DNA from: Bacillus weihaiensis | GTDB taxonomy: Bacteria > Bacillota > Bacilli > Bacillales > Bacillaceae | DNA length: 64,000 nucleotides | Direction of reading: 5' to 3' | Assembly (NCBI RefSeq): GCF_001889165.1 | Contig: NZ_CP016020.1 | Location: 3,136,501 to 3,200,500, forward strand | Shown here: positions 7,044-17,940 of the stretch, one piece after another | How the letters are laid out: each line of letters opens with the position of its first letter | How positions within the stretch are numbered: the first letter of the stretch is position 1 | Translations under genes and position numbers: made by a program | Notes under the pieces: model-generated | Database searches by the model: none | What the model was told of the DNA's origin: nothing | What the model saw: the letters and a program-made list of their open reading frames with translations, nothing else

Positions 7044-10000
7044 TGGTTCACCACTTCCTTTTGTAGTAATTCTTGCATAGAGGATACCGAACTATCTACA
7101 AGCTTTGTTGCTTCAAGACAAGCATAAAATGTACTCATATGTGTAAAGAGAACCATCCCTTTTTCAATAGCCTGCTCTCTGTTTCGTTTTCCGTTAGGAC
7201 GATCATCAATGGATACAAAAATCCCCTTGTCTCCTTCGACCCAAGTGTCAAAATGGTCGACTTCTACTTTAAGCCCTGCTTCTTTTGCTTTTGTTATGGC
7301 TTCTTCATCAATGACATCAAAATAAACGGAGGTCACGTTTTCTAAGTCTTTATAGAAAATCTTACGATAAACTTCTTGAAGATTTCCTCCTACACACATA
7401 CCTTCACCAGTTGCTTTCATTTCTGGTCCTACTGTAATATCCACATCATGTAAGGCATGACTTGAAAAAACAGGATATTTCACTGCTACAATAGACGTCT
7501 CCTTTAGCGGCTGAAGATTCACTTCTTTTAAAGAACGACCGCATAAAAGCTGAGTAGCATATTTGATAATTGGAATACCTGTCACCTTACTAATAACCGG
7601 AGCTGTTCGACTTGCTCGTGGATTTACTTCTAGAATAAAAACATCGTCCCTATTCAATAAAAACTGGATATTCATGATTCCACGATAAGTTAGTCTTTTC
7701 ACCAATTTTTTTGCATACTCTTTAATCACCTGTTTTGTATGATTGGAAAAGTGCTGTGATGGTAGAATCGCTAAACTATCACCCGAGTGAACACCAGCAG
7801 GCTCAACATGTTCAATAAAAGTAGGAATAAATGCTTCCTCCCCATCAGAAATGAGATCGATCTCACCTTCAATTCCTTGAACAAATTGATCAATTAAAAT
7901 TGGATAGATCATCGTTGTGTTAGTCGCTAGAAGCTCCTTTAATTCTGCTTCTGATTGCACGACAACCATTCCTTTACCACCAATTACATAAGAAGGACGT
8001 AGCAAGATTGGATATCCTATTTCTTGAGCTCCATGAACGGCCTCAGTTGCATCGTTTGCTGTTAATCCCTTCGCATGAGGGATGTGTAACTCATCTAAGA
8101 TGTGGTAGAACTTGTCACGATCTTCAAGCCAATCTAATGTGTCAGTATCTGTTCCAAGTAGCTTAACACCTGCTGACTCAAGCTGGTCGGCAAGATTAAT
8201 CGCTGTCTGGCCCCCATATTGCACAATCACTGAATCAATCTTCTCAGAATCAATCACGTTTAAGACATGCTCAAGCGTAATAGGCTCAAAATACAAACGG
8301 TCAGCTGTTTCAAAATCTGTACTCACTGTTTCAGGATTATTATTAATCATAATTGCTTCATAGCCAAGCTGTTTTAATGCCTTAATACCGTGAACTGCAC
8401 TATAATCAAATTCAATACCTTGACCAATACGAATTGGTCCTGAACCGATAATAAGAATTTTCTTTTGATTTGATAATGCTGGTTGTTCATTCTCTCCAAA
8501 ATACGTGGAGTAAAAATAGTTTGTACGAGCTTCAAATTCTGCAGCACATGTATCAACATATTTATAAGAAGCCGTAATGCCCGCTCCAAGACGAAGCTTT
8601 CTGATTTCTTTTTCAGGCGTTTCTATTAAAGTACTAATCGTTTTGTCTGAGAACCCCTTTTCCTTCGCCTTCTTCATAAGCTCTACATCAAAAAGAAGTG
8701 GAAATTGCGTTTTTATTTTTCCCTCCATCTCAACAATATGGCTAAAGGAGGATAAGAAATAATAGTCCATTTTCGTGATATCATGGATTTCTTGAAGAGA
8801 TACACCTCTTCTAATTAATTCCATGACTGCGAAGAAACGGCGATCATCTGTTACCCTCATTAATTCAATTACTTCTTCTGTAGAAAGCTTCACAAGTTCG
8901 GGTAAATGTGTTCCAATATTATCTAATTCAAGGGAGTCACAAGCTTTTTGAATGGCCGCTTCTAAATTACGCTCAATCGCCATAACCTCGCCTGTTGCTT
9001 TCATTTTTGTCCCAAGCTTTCGGTCTGCTTTGGTAAACTTATCAAAAGGCCATCTAGGGAATTTCACAACTACATAATCAAGGGAAGGCTCAAAGCTTGC
9101 ATACGTACTCATTGTTAATGGATTTTTTAATTCCTCTAACGTATAGCCAACAGCTAACTTAGCTGCAATTTTAGCAATCGGATAACCAGTAGCCTTTGAT
9201 GCAAGCGCAGAAGATCTGCTAACCCGTGGATTAACTTCAATCACATAATATTGTTTACTGTTTGGATCTAATGCTAACTGAATGTTACATCCACCGATCA
9301 CCCCAAGCGCTGAGACAATTTTCACTGCTGCACTTCGAAGCATATGGTATTCTTGATCTGATAAGGTTTGAGAGGGTGCTACAACAATGGAATCACCTGT
9401 ATGAACACCCACCGGATCAATATTTTCCATATTGCATACAGAGATACATGTTCCTTTATGATCGCGGATCATCTCATACTCTACTTCTTTAAAACCAGCA
9501 ATGCTCTTCTCAACTAATATTTGCGTAATAGGACTTGCATGTAAACCACTCTTAACAAGCTTATGATATTCCGTCTCGTTGGAAGCAATTCCTCCCCCTT
9601 TCCCTCCAAGAGTATAGGCTGGACGAATAATAATAGGGAATCCAATTTTCTTCGCAAAATCCATGGCTTCATCAAACGTTGTCACAATTGCACTTTCGGG
9701 AATTGGCTCATTTAAATCGTACATTAATTGACGGAATTCATTACGGTCTTCTCCCTTACGAATTGATTCAATCGATGTACCAAGTAACGACACCCCATAT
9801 TTCTCTAGTACGCCCGCTTCATGGAGCTCCATTGCTAAATTAAGACCCGTCTGACCTCCTAATGAAGCAAGAAGACCATCTGGCTTTTCTTTTTCAATAA
9901 TCTTCGTTAAACTCTCAACTGTTAATGGCTCAAAGTAAAGAACATCTGAGAATTCCTCGTCAGTCATGATGGTTGCAGGATTGTTATTAACGAGAACAAC

Positions 10001-10129
10001 CGTATATCCCTCTTCTTTTAACGCTAGGCAGCCTTGAGTTCCTGCATAATCAAACTCTGCTGCCTGACCAATGACAATTGGGCCAGAACCAATGACAACA
10101 ATTTTTTTGATGGATTTGTTTTTAGACAT
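7040..10129 (-). CDS. carB: carbamoyl-phosphate synthase large chain, arginine operon
   Basis: This subunit makes carbamoyl phosphate from bicarbonate, ATP and ammonia delivered by the small chain. The 1029-residue protein has the two homologous halves: two phosphate-loop stretches ([19 protein letters not shown] at the start and [18 protein letters not shown] near residue 560), two ATP-grasp domains (about 128-320 and 670-860) and a C-terminal MGS-type regulatory domain (about 930-1029). It overlaps carA by eight bases and argF by four. Bacilli often carry a second, pyrimidine-regulated copy in the pyr operon; context makes this the arginine-linked copy. Confidence 0.97.
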   Translation of the reverse strand: MSKNKSIKKIVVIGSGPIVIGQAAEFDYAGTQGCLALKEEGYTVVLVNNNPATIMTDEEFSDVLYFEPLTVESLTKIIEKEKPDGLLASLGGQTGLNLAMELHEAGVLEKYGVSLLGTSIESIRKGEDRNEFRQLMYDLNEPIPESAIVTTFDEAMDFAKKIGFPIIIRPAYTLGGKGGGIASNETEYHKLVKSGLHASPITQILVEKSIAGFKEVEYEMIRDHKGTCISVCNMENIDPVGVHTGDSIVVAPSQTLSDQEYHMLRSAAVKIVSALGVIGGCNIQLALDPNSKQYYVIEVNPRVSRSSALASKATGYPIAKIAAKLAVGYTLEELKNPLTMSTYASFEPSLDYVVVKFPRWPFDKFTKADRKLGTKMKATGEVMAIERNLEAAIQKACDSLELDNIGTHLPELVKLSTEEVIELMRVTDDRRFFAVMELIRRGVSLQEIHDITKMDYYFLSSFSHIVEMEGKIKTQFPLLFDVELMKKAKEKGFSDKTISTLIETPEKEIRKLRLGAGITASYKYVDTCAAEFEARTNYFYSTYFGENEQPALSNQKKILIIGSGPIRIGQGIEFDYSAVHGIKALKQLGYEAIMINNNPETVSTDFETADRLYFEPITLEHVLNVIDSEKIDSVIVQYGGQTAINLADQLESAGVKLLGTDTDTLDWLEDRDKFYHILDELHIPHAKGLTANDATEAVHGAQEIGYPILLRPSYVIGGKGMVVVQSEAELKELLATNTTMIYPILIDQFVQGIEGEIDLISDGEEAFIPTFIEHVEPAGVHSGDSLAILPSQHFSNHTKQVIKEYAKKLVKRLTYRGIMNIQFLLNRDDVFILEVNPRASRTAPVISKVTGIPIIKYATQLLCGRSLKEVNLQPLKETSIVAVKYPVFSSHALHDVDITVGPEMKATGEGMCVGGNLQEVYRKIFYKDLENVTSVYFDVIDEEAITKAKEAGLKVEVDHFDTWVEGDKGIFVSIDDRPNGKRNREQAIEKGMVLFTHMSTFYACLEATKLVDSSVSSMQELLQKEVVNQ

Positions 10130-11192
10130 AAGCTATATCTCCTTTTGATGCTGTAACGGATTCTAAAAATTCATCAAAGATCCACTCACTATCCGTTGGA
10201 CCAGGGTGTGCTTCTGGATGAAATTGAGCTGATAAAATAGGTAGTGTTTTATGTGAAATCCCTTCAATTGAGCCATCATTTATATGATAAAAGCGGATAG
10301 CTAACTCCGTATTTTCTAAACTATCTTTCATCACAACATAGCTATGATTTTGAGATGTCATGAACACTTTATCTGTTTTTGTATCAATAACAGGCTGATT
10401 TGCACCTCTATGACCAAACAGCAACTTCTTTGTTTTCGCACCAAAGGCTAATGAAAGGAGCTGATGACCTAAACAAATTCCAAAGGTTGGGTAGCTTTCG
10501 GCAAGTTCCTTTATTTTAGATAAATAGTCTTTGAGCTTCTCCGGATCTCCAGGTCCATTCGATAAAAGAATCCCATCTGGCTCTAGTTGATTTACTTGGT
10601 CCATCATGTGGAATGGTACCGTTGTAACCCTACAGCCTCTATTAACAAGTGCTGTTAGGATTGATTTCTTGAATCCAAAATCAATTAATGCAATATGTTT
10701 ATCACCTTTGCCATGACTCTGTATGGATGCAGAGGCTACATCAAAAACACCGTCTTCAAACATTTCACATGGCGCTTCATTAAGATGAGCATTCTTTGTA
10801 ATTAAGGCTGCCATTGAGCCGTGATTTCTAATTTTCTTTACGACTGCACGTGTATCAATATGATGCAAAATTGGAATGTTCCACTTTTGGAGGTATTCTT
10901 TCATGCTGTATTTCGCTTCGTAATGGGAATACTCTTGTGTACACTCATAAAGAACAACAGCTTTTACTTGTGGCTCCTTACTTTCCCCATCTGACTTATT
11001 CACACCATAGTTTCCGATTAACGGATAGGTGAAGACAACAATTTGATTTTTATATGAAGGATCTGTTAGTACCTCTTGATATCCCGTCATCCCAGTAAAA
11101 AAGACAATTTCGCCATTGATTTCTTCTTGACCAATTTGTTCTAAAATTCCTTCGTACATTGATCCATCCTCTAAGTGAAGATAACCTTTCAT
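10122..11192 (-). CDS. carA: carbamoyl-phosphate synthase small chain, arginine operon
   Basis: The 356-residue glutaminase subunit releases ammonia from glutamine and feeds it to CarB. The N-terminal small-chain domain (MKGYLHLEDGSMYEG...) is followed by a class I glutamine amidotransferase domain with the nucleophile motif GICLGHQ (near residue 240) and the histidine segment FHPEAHPGP. The ATG at 11192 follows AACGAGGTGTAACAG. It is 95 bases downstream of argD and overlaps carB by eight bases, so translation of the two chains is likely coupled. Confidence 0.96.
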   Translation of the reverse strand: MKGYLHLEDGSMYEGILEQIGQEEINGEIVFFTGMTGYQEVLTDPSYKNQIVVFTYPLIGNYGVNKSDGESKEPQVKAVVLYECTQEYSHYEAKYSMKEYLQKWNIPILHHIDTRAVVKKIRNHGSMAALITKNAHLNEAPCEMFEDGVFDVASASIQSHGKGDKHIALIDFGFKKSILTALVNRGCRVTTVPFHMMDQVNQLEPDGILLSNGPGDPEKLKDYLSKIKELAESYPTFGICLGHQLLSLAFGAKTKKLLFGHRGANQPVIDTKTDKVFMTSQNHSYVVMKDSLENTELAIRFYHINDGSIEGISHKTLPILSAQFHPEAHPGPTDSEWIFDEFLESVTASKGDIAYV

Positions 11193-11287
11193 CTGTTACA
11201 CCTCGTTTGTAAAAAATCTTATCCTAAAAAACGGATAATTATTTATATTAAAGTATTTTTATTCATTCATTCGCAAAAAAATAAACT

Positions 11288-12448
11288 CTATTCACTGAGT
11301 ACTGATTGCTTTTGTTTAGAAAATACTTGGTTGATTTTTTCAATCGCTACATCCATCTCTTCATACGTAACCGTTAATGGTGGAAGTAAGCGAATTACAT
11401 TCGGTCCTGCTGGTAACGTTAGTAGCTGTTCTTCTCTTAATTGTTGAATGATTTCACCGATCTCCTCTTTACAAGAAATCCCTAGTAATAAGCCCTTCCC
11501 CCTTACTTCTTCTACTAGAAAATGAGTACCTATTACATTATTCAACTTCTCTATAAAATAGTGACTTTTTTTCTCAACTTCCTTTAAAAATTCTTCTTCA
11601 AAAATTTTAGCCAAAGTAGCTTTTGCTGCTGCCATGCTAATTGGATTTCCTCCAAAGGTCGATCCGTGACTACCTGGTCCAAAGGTTTCAACAAGATGCT
11701 TTTTCCCAATCATTGCTCCAACAGGTAATCCACTACCTAGGCCTTTTGCTGACGTAATAATGTCAGGTGAGAGGTTGTAATGCTGATAGGCAAAAGGTTT
11801 CCCCGTACGCCCTATTCCCGTCTGAACCTCGTCAATGATTAGCAATGCTCCTAGTTTTTCACAGGTTTCTTTCACTTTGCTTATAAAGTCCTCAGTTGCA
11901 GGAACAACGCCACCTTCACCTTGAACAACTTCTAGCATAATGGCCGCAACATCATCCTGCAAATGATCGAGTTGTTGTACATCGTTATAAGGCAAGTATT
12001 CAAAAGTTTCAAGTAACGGACCAAAGCCTTGTTGAATCTTTTCCTGACCTGTCGCTGACATTGTCGCAAAGGTACGGCCATGAAAGGATTGATAAAACGT
12101 GACAATCTTTGTCTTGCCTGTAAATTTACGTGCTAGCTTAATTGCCGCTTCATTTGCTTCTGCTCCACTATTGCAAAAGAATACAGCATCTCCATCACTG
12201 GATTCCACTAGCTTTTTTGCTACTTCTTCCTGAATTGGCTGTTGAAATAGGTTTGACATGTGCCAGTACTTACCTAGCTGTTCTTGAATAGACGTTAAAA
12301 CATCTTCATCGGCATGACCTAGATTACACACCGCAATACCTGAAACAAAGTCTAAATATTTCTGATTGTGTTCATCGATCACCCATGAACCTTTAGCTTC
12401 CTTAACAGTTACATTCCATCTTGCATAGGTTGGAAATTGATAGCTCAT
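11288..12448 (-). CDS. argD: acetylornithine aminotransferase
   Basis: This class III PLP-dependent enzyme converts N-acetylglutamate semialdehyde to N-acetylornithine. The 386-residue protein shows [17 protein letters not shown], the cofactor aspartate motif [15 protein letters not shown] (near residue 210) and the lysine segment [13 protein letters not shown] that forms the Schiff base. The start ATG overlaps the argB stop by four bases. A 95-base gap separates it from carA, with no strong terminator seen in it. Confidence 0.96.
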   Translation of the reverse strand: MSYQFPTYARWNVTVKEAKGSWVIDEHNQKYLDFVSGIAVCNLGHADEDVLTSIQEQLGKYWHMSNLFQQPIQEEVAKKLVESSDGDAVFFCNSGAEANEAAIKLARKFTGKTKIVTFYQSFHGRTFATMSATGQEKIQQGFGPLLETFEYLPYNDVQQLDHLQDDVAAIMLEVVQGEGGVVPATEDFISKVKETCEKLGALLIIDEVQTGIGRTGKPFAYQHYNLSPDIITSAKGLGSGLPVGAMIGKKHLVETFGPGSHGSTFGGNPISMAAAKATLAKIFEEEFLKEVEKKSHYFIEKLNNVIGTHFLVEEVRGKGLLLGISCKEEIGEIIQQLREEQLLTLPAGPNVIRLLPPLTVTYEEMDVAIEKINQVFSKQKQSVLSE

Positions 12449-13227
12449 CTTTGTAATACCTTCCTCTCCTTCACAATTTTTGTCCCCTTAAATTTATGCC
12501 CTTGATAAAATTCTTCTTTCCCACTCACAATCATGACCTCTTGGCAATTATCTGATAATGTGGCGACAGCCGATTGAACCTTCGGAATCATTCCCCCTGT
12601 AATCACTTCGGCTTTAATAAATGAGTCAATTTCAGTTGGCGTTATCTCTTCAATTACTTGTTTTTCCTGGTTAAGGATACCAGGTACATCTGTTACAAAG
12701 AGGAATTTCTCAGCTCCAATCGCATTAGCTATCGCAGCTGCAGCTAAATCCGCATTAACATTTAATGTTTCCTGTGACCCATTGCGGGCAAGTGGAGCCA
12801 TGACTGGAATATATCCGTTTTGCATAAGAAGCTGAAGCACTTCTGTTTGAACAGTCGTAACCTTTCCAACTAACCCAAGAGACTTCTGATCCATGTACTC
12901 TGCACCTAAAATACCTGCGTCACTTCCTGACAGACCAATGGATTTCAACTGTCTAGTTTGAAGTAAGTTCGCTAGCTGCTTATTTATTTTTCCTGCCAGG
13001 ATCATTTCCGCTACTTCTAAAACTGGCTTTGTTGTTTTCCTCTGTCCATTCACAAACTCTGATTCAATTCTCAGCTCATTTAGCATCTTTGTAATGTCAG
13101 GTCCACCACCATGAACAATTACAATCTGCCAATCTTCCTTTACTAGATCCGTTAAACTTTGAAAAAAAGCTTCTGACAACTGATGAACTGTGCTACCTCC
13201 ACATTTTAAAACAAGTTTTTTAGTCAT
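12445..13227 (-). CDS. argB: acetylglutamate kinase
   Basis: The enzyme phosphorylates N-acetylglutamate. The 260-residue protein starts [14 protein letters not shown], the nucleotide-binding glycine loop of the amino-acid kinase family, and contains VHGGGPDI and [12 protein letters not shown], which bind acetylglutamate. I chose the ATG at 13227 because AAGGAGAGCGAA precedes it; the frame open to 13257 would overlap argJ. It starts eleven bases after the argJ stop, inside the operon. Confidence 0.95.
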   Translation of the reverse strand: MTKKLVLKCGGSTVHQLSEAFFQSLTDLVKEDWQIVIVHGGGPDITKMLNELRIESEFVNGQRKTTKPVLEVAEMILAGKINKQLANLLQTRQLKSIGLSGSDAGILGAEYMDQKSLGLVGKVTTVQTEVLQLLMQNGYIPVMAPLARNGSQETLNVNADLAAAAIANAIGAEKFLFVTDVPGILNQEKQVIEEITPTEIDSFIKAEVITGGMIPKVQSAVATLSDNCQEVMIVSGKEEFYQGHKFKGTKIVKERKVLQR

Positions 13228-13237
13228 TTCGCTCTCC

Positions 13238-14470
13238 TTACGTACGATAGCTCGCATTAATTTTCACGTAATCGTATGTTAAATCGCAGCCCCAGGCCTT
13301 TCCTGACTCTTCACCTACACCTAAGTGAACGGTAATGTTTACTTGCTCTTTTTTTAAATAGTCTGAAGCAAGCTCTTCTGAAAAAGCTTGTGGTCTATTA
13401 TTTGTAAATAAACAAATATCACCTAAATAAATATCGATATCCTCAGGATCAACGGAAGCTTCACTATATCCTACAGCGCAAATAATTCTCCCCCAGTTAG
13501 CATCAGCTCCATAAACGGCTGTTTTTACAAGACTAGATCCTACAATCTTCTTTGCAACGACATTTGCTTCATGCTTTGTTTTTGCACCTGTTACTTCCAC
13601 CTCAATAAGCTTCGTTGCGCCTTCTCCATCCTTCGCTATTTGCTTCGCTAGCTCTTCACTTACTAATTGGAAAGCTTTCTTGAATTCTCCCCATTGCGGA
13701 TGCTGCTCATTTAATGGATGATTATCAGCCTTCCCATTCGCCATAACAAGAACCATATCATTTGTAGAAGTATCACCATCAACAGTGATTTGATTGTACG
13801 TCTTATCCGTTACATCACTTAATAATGATTGAAGTGAGCTAGAATCGATACAAGCGTCTGTTGTGATAAAGCTGAGCATGGTTGCCATATTCGGATGAAT
13901 CATTCCAGATCCTTTTGCTGCCCCGCCAATCACAACAGGCTTCCCATCAATCTCAACTTTGTAACAGGAGGTCTTCATGACAAGATCTGTTGTTAAGATT
14001 GCTTGTTGAAACGCAACAGCTGATTCTTTCGAAGGGGTTGGTGAAAGCTGACTAATACCATTACGAATTTTATCCATTTTTAAAAACTCACCAATAACAC
14101 CCGTAGATGCCACCGCCACTAAATGTTTGTCAATTTGGAAGAGTTCCGCACATTTTTCTCTCATTTCATACGCATCTAAAAGTCCTTGTTCGCCAGTACA
14201 AGCATTTGCATTTGCACTGTTCACAACAATTGCTTGAAGTAAATCTTCCGTTGCGATACTTTCTTGAGTCACTTTTAATGGAGCAGCTTGAAAATGACTT
14301 TGCGTATAAACCGCTGCGCAATTTGCTGGCACTTCACTGTAGATAACACCTAAGTCATTTTTTGTATAACGCAAGCCTGCGTGTACACCGTCTGCTAAAA
14401 ATCCTTTAGGTGAAACAACCGATCCGTCTTCAATTTTCATTATCGTTGATGTTTGTTTTGTTTGTATCAC
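13238..14470 (-). CDS. argJ: bifunctional ornithine acetyltransferase / N-acetylglutamate synthase
   Basis: ArgJ moves the acetyl group from N-acetylornithine to glutamate, and in many Bacillus also makes N-acetylglutamate from acetyl-CoA, closing the cyclic pathway. The 410-residue precursor has the self-cleavage site HPNMATML (threonine near residue 196), which yields alpha and beta chains. The start is GTG at 14470, eight bases after AGGAGG. The presence of argJ, with no argA or argE seen here, fits the cyclic route. Confidence 0.96.
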   Translation of the reverse strand: MIQTKQTSTIMKIEDGSVVSPKGFLADGVHAGLRYTKNDLGVIYSEVPANCAAVYTQSHFQAAPLKVTQESIATEDLLQAIVVNSANANACTGEQGLLDAYEMREKCAELFQIDKHLVAVASTGVIGEFLKMDKIRNGISQLSPTPSKESAVAFQQAILTTDLVMKTSCYKVEIDGKPVVIGGAAKGSGMIHPNMATMLSFITTDACIDSSSLQSLLSDVTDKTYNQITVDGDTSTNDMVLVMANGKADNHPLNEQHPQWGEFKKAFQLVSEELAKQIAKDGEGATKLIEVEVTGAKTKHEANVVAKKIVGSSLVKTAVYGADANWGRIICAVGYSEASVDPEDIDIYLGDICLFTNNRPQAFSEELASDYLKKEQVNITVHLGVGEESGKAWGCDLTYDYVKINASYRT

Positions 14471-14489
14471 AATCTTTTCCTCCTAGGAA

Positions 14490-15527
14490 TTATGGATAAA
14501 TAGGAGCAAGCTTAATGCCAGAAGTTTCATCAAAACCGTTCATTATATTGAAATTCTGTACAGCCTGACCCGCTGCCCCCTTCATTAAATTGTCAATAAC
14601 CGCCACTATTGTAACCCGATTTGTTCTTGTATCAACACTGAGGCCGATATCACAGAAATTAGAGGCATATACTTCTTTTGTTGATGGAAATTCTCCTTGA
14701 CTCCTCACTCGTACAAATGAAGAATCTTGATAATATTGCCTATATTCATTGATTAACTGTTCAGTAGATAATGTATCTTTTAAGCTAGCATTGATCGTTG
14801 CCATGATTCCCCGTGTCATTGGTATAAGATGTGTATGAAATGTGATGTATGGAACTTCAGGGTTAACCTGCTGTAACGCCTGTTCAATTTCTGGTATATG
14901 CTGATGTTCATGCACCTTGTAAATTTTGATGTTTTCATTCACTTCAGAAAAATGTGTTGCTTGAGAAGCATTTCTTCCTGCTCCTGAAACCCCGGTTTTC
15001 GCATCCACTATAATGGAATCCACCTGTATGAATTGTTTTTCAACGAGTGGGGCTAATCCAAGAATTGTTGCAGTAGGAAAACAACCAGGATTCGCAATAA
15101 TTTTTGCATGTTTAATGCTTTCTTTATTTAATTCCGATAACCCATACACTGTCTGTTCTAAAATATCTCCATTCACAGCGGGTCGCTTATACCACTGCTC
15201 ATAGGATGCTTTATTCCTTAACCTTAGATCACCTGACAAATCAATTAACTTTACATTCGTTCCCATAAAGCTTGGTGATAGTTTACTAGAAACACCTGGA
15301 GGCGTAGCTAAAAACAATACATCCAGATTTGCTTTCATCTCTTCTATATCAATATCCTTGAGAACATGTTCACTTAATGTATTCAATTGTGGATAAACGT
15401 GAGTATAGGAAACATCCATATCTGAAGATGAATAAAGTATGCATTCCTCAACATGTGGATGATTGGATAACAAACGATACAATTCGACTCCACCATAACC
15501 AGTGGCACCGACAATCCCGACCTTCAC
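14490..15527 (-). CDS. argC: N-acetyl-gamma-glutamyl-phosphate reductase
   Basis: The enzyme reduces N-acetylglutamyl phosphate with NADPH. The 345-residue protein begins [20 protein letters not shown], a Rossmann glycine motif, and carries the catalytic cysteine in NPGCFPT (near residue 148) with the later histidine segment [11 protein letters not shown] prefer GTG at 15527 over TTG at 15530, because spacing to AGAAGG is better and the length then equals the usual 345. It is the first gene of the arginine operon, about 45 bases downstream of a near-consensus promoter. Confidence 0.95.
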   Translation of the reverse strand: MKVGIVGATGYGGVELYRLLSNHPHVEECILYSSSDMDVSYTHVYPQLNTLSEHVLKDIDIEEMKANLDVLFLATPPGVSSKLSPSFMGTNVKLIDLSGDLRLRNKASYEQWYKRPAVNGDILEQTVYGLSELNKESIKHAKIIANPGCFPTATILGLAPLVEKQFIQVDSIIVDAKTGVSGAGRNASQATHFSEVNENIKIYKVHEHQHIPEIEQALQQVNPEVPYITFHTHLIPMTRGIMATINASLKDTLSTEQLINEYRQYYQDSSFVRVRSQGEFPSTKEVYASNFCDIGLSVDTRTNRVTIVAVIDNLMKGAAGQAVQNFNIMNGFDETSGIKLAPIYP

Positions 15528-15573
15528 CAAATCACCTTCTTATAAAGAGTTCATTTTTCTAAATTATTACTCA

Positions 15574-15602
15574 ATTATAAATATGTATAAAAATAAAATC
15601 AA
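15574..15602 (-). promoter_or_regulatory. sigma-A promoter of the arginine operon with possible ARG box
   Basis: On the minus strand TTGATT (15597-15602) and a perfect TATAAT (15574-15579) are 17 bases apart. The overlapping plus-strand text ATGTATAAAAATAAAATCAA resembles the AhrC/ArgR operator, whose core is roughly CATGAATAAAAAT. I infer arginine repression by AhrC at this site. Confidence 0.72.
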
Positions 15603-15750
15603 GTGTATAAATAGTATTTTTACCATCTTTTTTTCGTCATAAAATTTAACAGCCTTTTTTTCACTCTATAGGCTTTGTCTACCCTACAATTCAAACTCCG
15701 CCACATCAAAGCAGCAACCACTTTTACCTTTCGACAGCATTCCAAAAAAA

Positions 15751-15777
15751 TAGACCTTCAGCATGTGTGAAGGTCTA
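15751..15777 (-). terminator. minus-strand terminator upstream of the arginine promoter
   Basis: TAGACCTTCA (15751-15760) pairs with TGAAGGTCTA (15768-15777); on the minus strand it is followed by TTTTTTTGG. It would block read-through from upstream into the arginine operon. The rest of the 417-base gap to the next gene shows no coding frame. Confidence 0.65.
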
Positions 15778-15944
15778 CTCCTTGCAATCGTATTGATGAT
15801 ACATCTAGATGATTGGTCAACATTAGCATGTGAGTGCTCCTCATTCCCCTATCTCTTGGTTCCTTCTAAATGGTCATACATGAATAAAGAGGATAAAAAG
15901 TTGAATAATAAGAATAAAATCATATTTGATTGGAGCACTCCCAA

Positions 15945-16397
15945 ATGAATAAAGTATTCATGTTCTCTTCATTACTTCTTCCTTGGTTTACTTTGTTTTT
16001 CGCAACTTCTGATAGTAGAAAAAAATACATGCCGGTTACCATCTTCACCTCCTTATTAATGACCATCATCTTTCAAATCGCCTATACATATAAATGGTGG
16101 GTCATTCATGAACAAATCGTACCTTGGGGGTATATGATTGATGTTGGTTTCGCATACGGAGTATTTGCAGTAGGTACCTTCTGGATTTTCAAGCTTACTT
16201 CGCATAAATTTATCCTTTTTGTCATTGTTAATCTTATAATGGATGCACTAATGGCTTATTTGGTCCTTCCCCTTTTAGGAAAGTTAGAAATCGCTGAATA
16301 CAAGAATATTTCCCCTACACACTATTTAGTGGTAATCTTTACCTTGTCCTTCATCATTTATGGATACCATAAGTGGCAGGAAAAGATTTTCAAGTAA
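15945..16397 (+). CDS. five-helix integral membrane protein (possible CBO0543 family)
   Basis: The 150-residue protein is almost entirely hydrophobic, with helices at about residues 2-20, 33-53, 68-88, 96-118 and 128-145. The stretch RKKYMPVTIFTSLLMTIIF resembles the CBO0543-type membrane proteins common in Bacillus, whose function is unknown; this assignment is from memory. The ATG at 15945 lies eight bases after GGAGC; the frame also contains a TTG at 15930 that overlaps this site. It stands alone on the plus strand between minus-strand operons and ends at a strong hairpin. Confidence 0.75.
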   Translation: MNKVFMFSSLLLPWFTLFFATSDSRKKYMPVTIFTSLLMTIIFQIAYTYKWWVIHEQIVPWGYMIDVGFAYGVFAVGTFWIFKLTSHKFILFVIVNLIMDALMAYLVLPLLGKLEIAEYKNISPTHYLVVIFTLSFIIYGYHKWQEKIFK

Positions 16398-16501
16398 GGA
16401 TTTCCTTATTTGACTAGGCCCTCTCTGTTTCTGCGAATTACATAGGGGAATTCTGGAAATGTAAGGAGTTATGAAGCCAGTCATTATAAACTTCCAAATA
16501 A

Positions 16502-16546
16502 AAAGACTGTTGAACTTCAGATATTTTCTGATTTTCAACAGTCTTT
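16502..16546 (+). terminator. terminator-like hairpin after the membrane protein gene
   Basis: AAAGACTGTTGAA (16502-16514) and TTCAACAGTCTTT (16534-16546) form a 13-pair stem. It lies 105 bases after the stop, between convergent genes. Confidence 0.65.
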
Positions 16547-16652
16547 ATCTAATTAGAGGCTTTTTCTCAGTATCTAAAGCTAGACTTTCAACATTGTATT
16601 TATTCTTACCTTTAATGAAAAGCAAATTTACGAAAGCTGTCTCTATTAATTT

Positions 16653-16964
16653 TTAATCTGTAACACCTAAAGCAATTTTCGCATATCTAGACATTTTATC
16701 CTTCGTCCAAGGTGGGTTCCACACAATATTTACCTCTGTACTCTTCACCTCTGGAATGTCCTGTAGCGCTGCTTTTACCTGGTCCACAATAGTACCAGCT
16801 AACGGACACCCCATTGAAGTTAGGGTCATAGTTACCTCTGTTTGTCCTTCTTCATCCATGTCTACATCATATACTAGACCTAAATTAACAATATCTACAC
16901 CTAGCTCCGGATCAATAACAGTTTCTAACGCTCCATATATATTGTCTTTTAATAGCTCATCCAT
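16653..16964 (-). CDS. yitW: iron-sulfur cluster assembly factor, MIP18/DUF59 family (YitW)
   Basis: The 103-residue protein is a MIP18-type (DUF59) domain: VIDPELGVDIVNLGLVYDV at residues 17-35 and the conserved cysteine in LTSMGCPLA (near residue 54). Family members such as SufT and YitW help mature iron-sulfur proteins. AAAGGAGCTAAAATA precedes the ATG. It follows yitV on the same strand as in B. subtilis and could be co-transcribed, with 87 bases between them. Confidence 0.9.
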   Translation of the reverse strand: MDELLKDNIYGALETVIDPELGVDIVNLGLVYDVDMDEEGQTEVTMTLTSMGCPLAGTIVDQVKAALQDIPEVKSTEVNIVWNPPWTKDKMSRYAKIALGVTD

Positions 16965-17051
16965 TATTTTAGCTCCTTTCTCTTATTTCATTTTATTTTT
17001 ATCCTCTCCTGAGTATAGTAAAGGATGTTTACAAATGAAAGGAATCTGCTC

Positions 17052-17819
17052 TTATAAGTAGTTTTCAAACCAATCAACTAGTGCATAAACCCCTTCTCTA
17101 GATACTTTATGATCAGCTAGTGGATCGGTAATAAATTTTAACATATGTGGATTCTCCTCATACATTGGCACAATTTCCTTATAAAACTGATAAGTAGGAG
17201 CAAACGGAACTACTGGATCCTTTTCCCCATGCCAGAAAAGTAAAGGCCTGTTATGAAGCTTGTCTCGATGAAGCGTTAAGTCAAAAGGCTCCAATCCATT
17301 CACTTGCTGTTCAATTTCTTCACTTGTTAAGGGAATCTCAACACCGCTTTGCTGTAACGAATTTAACTGAGCCTTTAACATTTGAACATATCCCGGACTC
17401 CCCATCAGACTTACAGCTGCTTTAATCCAGTCATATTGAGTAAGGGCACCGAGTGTCGTAATTCCACCCATTGACGTTCCAGCTACTCCAATCCGTTTGG
17501 GATCGACCAGTTGCTTTTCTACAAAATAATCCTTTAATGTTTTTAATTCTTTAATTTCATTCACAACAATTTTCCAAAAGCGCATACTTAATTGTTTTAT
17601 ATCATAATTCCCAGTCCGCTCTCCATGATATAAAGCCTCAGGAAGAATAACCCTTATACCCTTTTCAGCCAGAAGGTAAGCATAATGTAAATTATTCTCC
17701 TTTCCACTTGTAAACCCATGAATAAACATCACGAAAGGAGTTTTTTCATGTTGTAAAGATTCATCTACAATATGTAAAAGGGGAATGTTTGCTACGATTT
17801 GTTTTTCAACGATTACCAA
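17052..17819 (-). CDS. yitV: alpha/beta-hydrolase, dienelactone-hydrolase-like esterase (YitV)
   Basis: The 255-residue protein has the alpha/beta-hydrolase layout. It has an oxyanion stretch MFIHGFTSGKEN near residue 30, the nucleophile elbow GTSMGG (serine near residue 116), GEKDPVVP carrying the likely aspartate (near 196) and a C-terminal DHKVS histidine. It is cytoplasmic with no signal peptide. The start is TTG at 17819, nine bases after GGAGG. The physiological ester is unknown. Its place between yitU and yitW is as in B. subtilis. Confidence 0.85.
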   Translation of the reverse strand: MVIVEKQIVANIPLLHIVDESLQHEKTPFVMFIHGFTSGKENNLHYAYLLAEKGIRVILPEALYHGERTGNYDIKQLSMRFWKIVVNEIKELKTLKDYFVEKQLVDPKRIGVAGTSMGGITTLGALTQYDWIKAAVSLMGSPGYVQMLKAQLNSLQQSGVEIPLTSEEIEQQVNGLEPFDLTLHRDKLHNRPLLFWHGEKDPVVPFAPTYQFYKEIVPMYEENPHMLKFITDPLADHKVSREGVYALVDWFENYL

Positions 17820-17940
17820 GAATAAACGCCTCCCTATCTATTTTGCCACGAATTCATTTTAACATGTAGACATGAAAGTTGGAAAAAAGATACACTATAG
17901 AAGAATAACCTTTCAATAATGAGGATGAAAAGGAGACATT

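Noticed and set aside
8112-9492. Plus-strand frames of 60-90 codons opposite carB
   Set aside because: They are antisense shadows of a well-conserved gene, without ribosome sites or family features.
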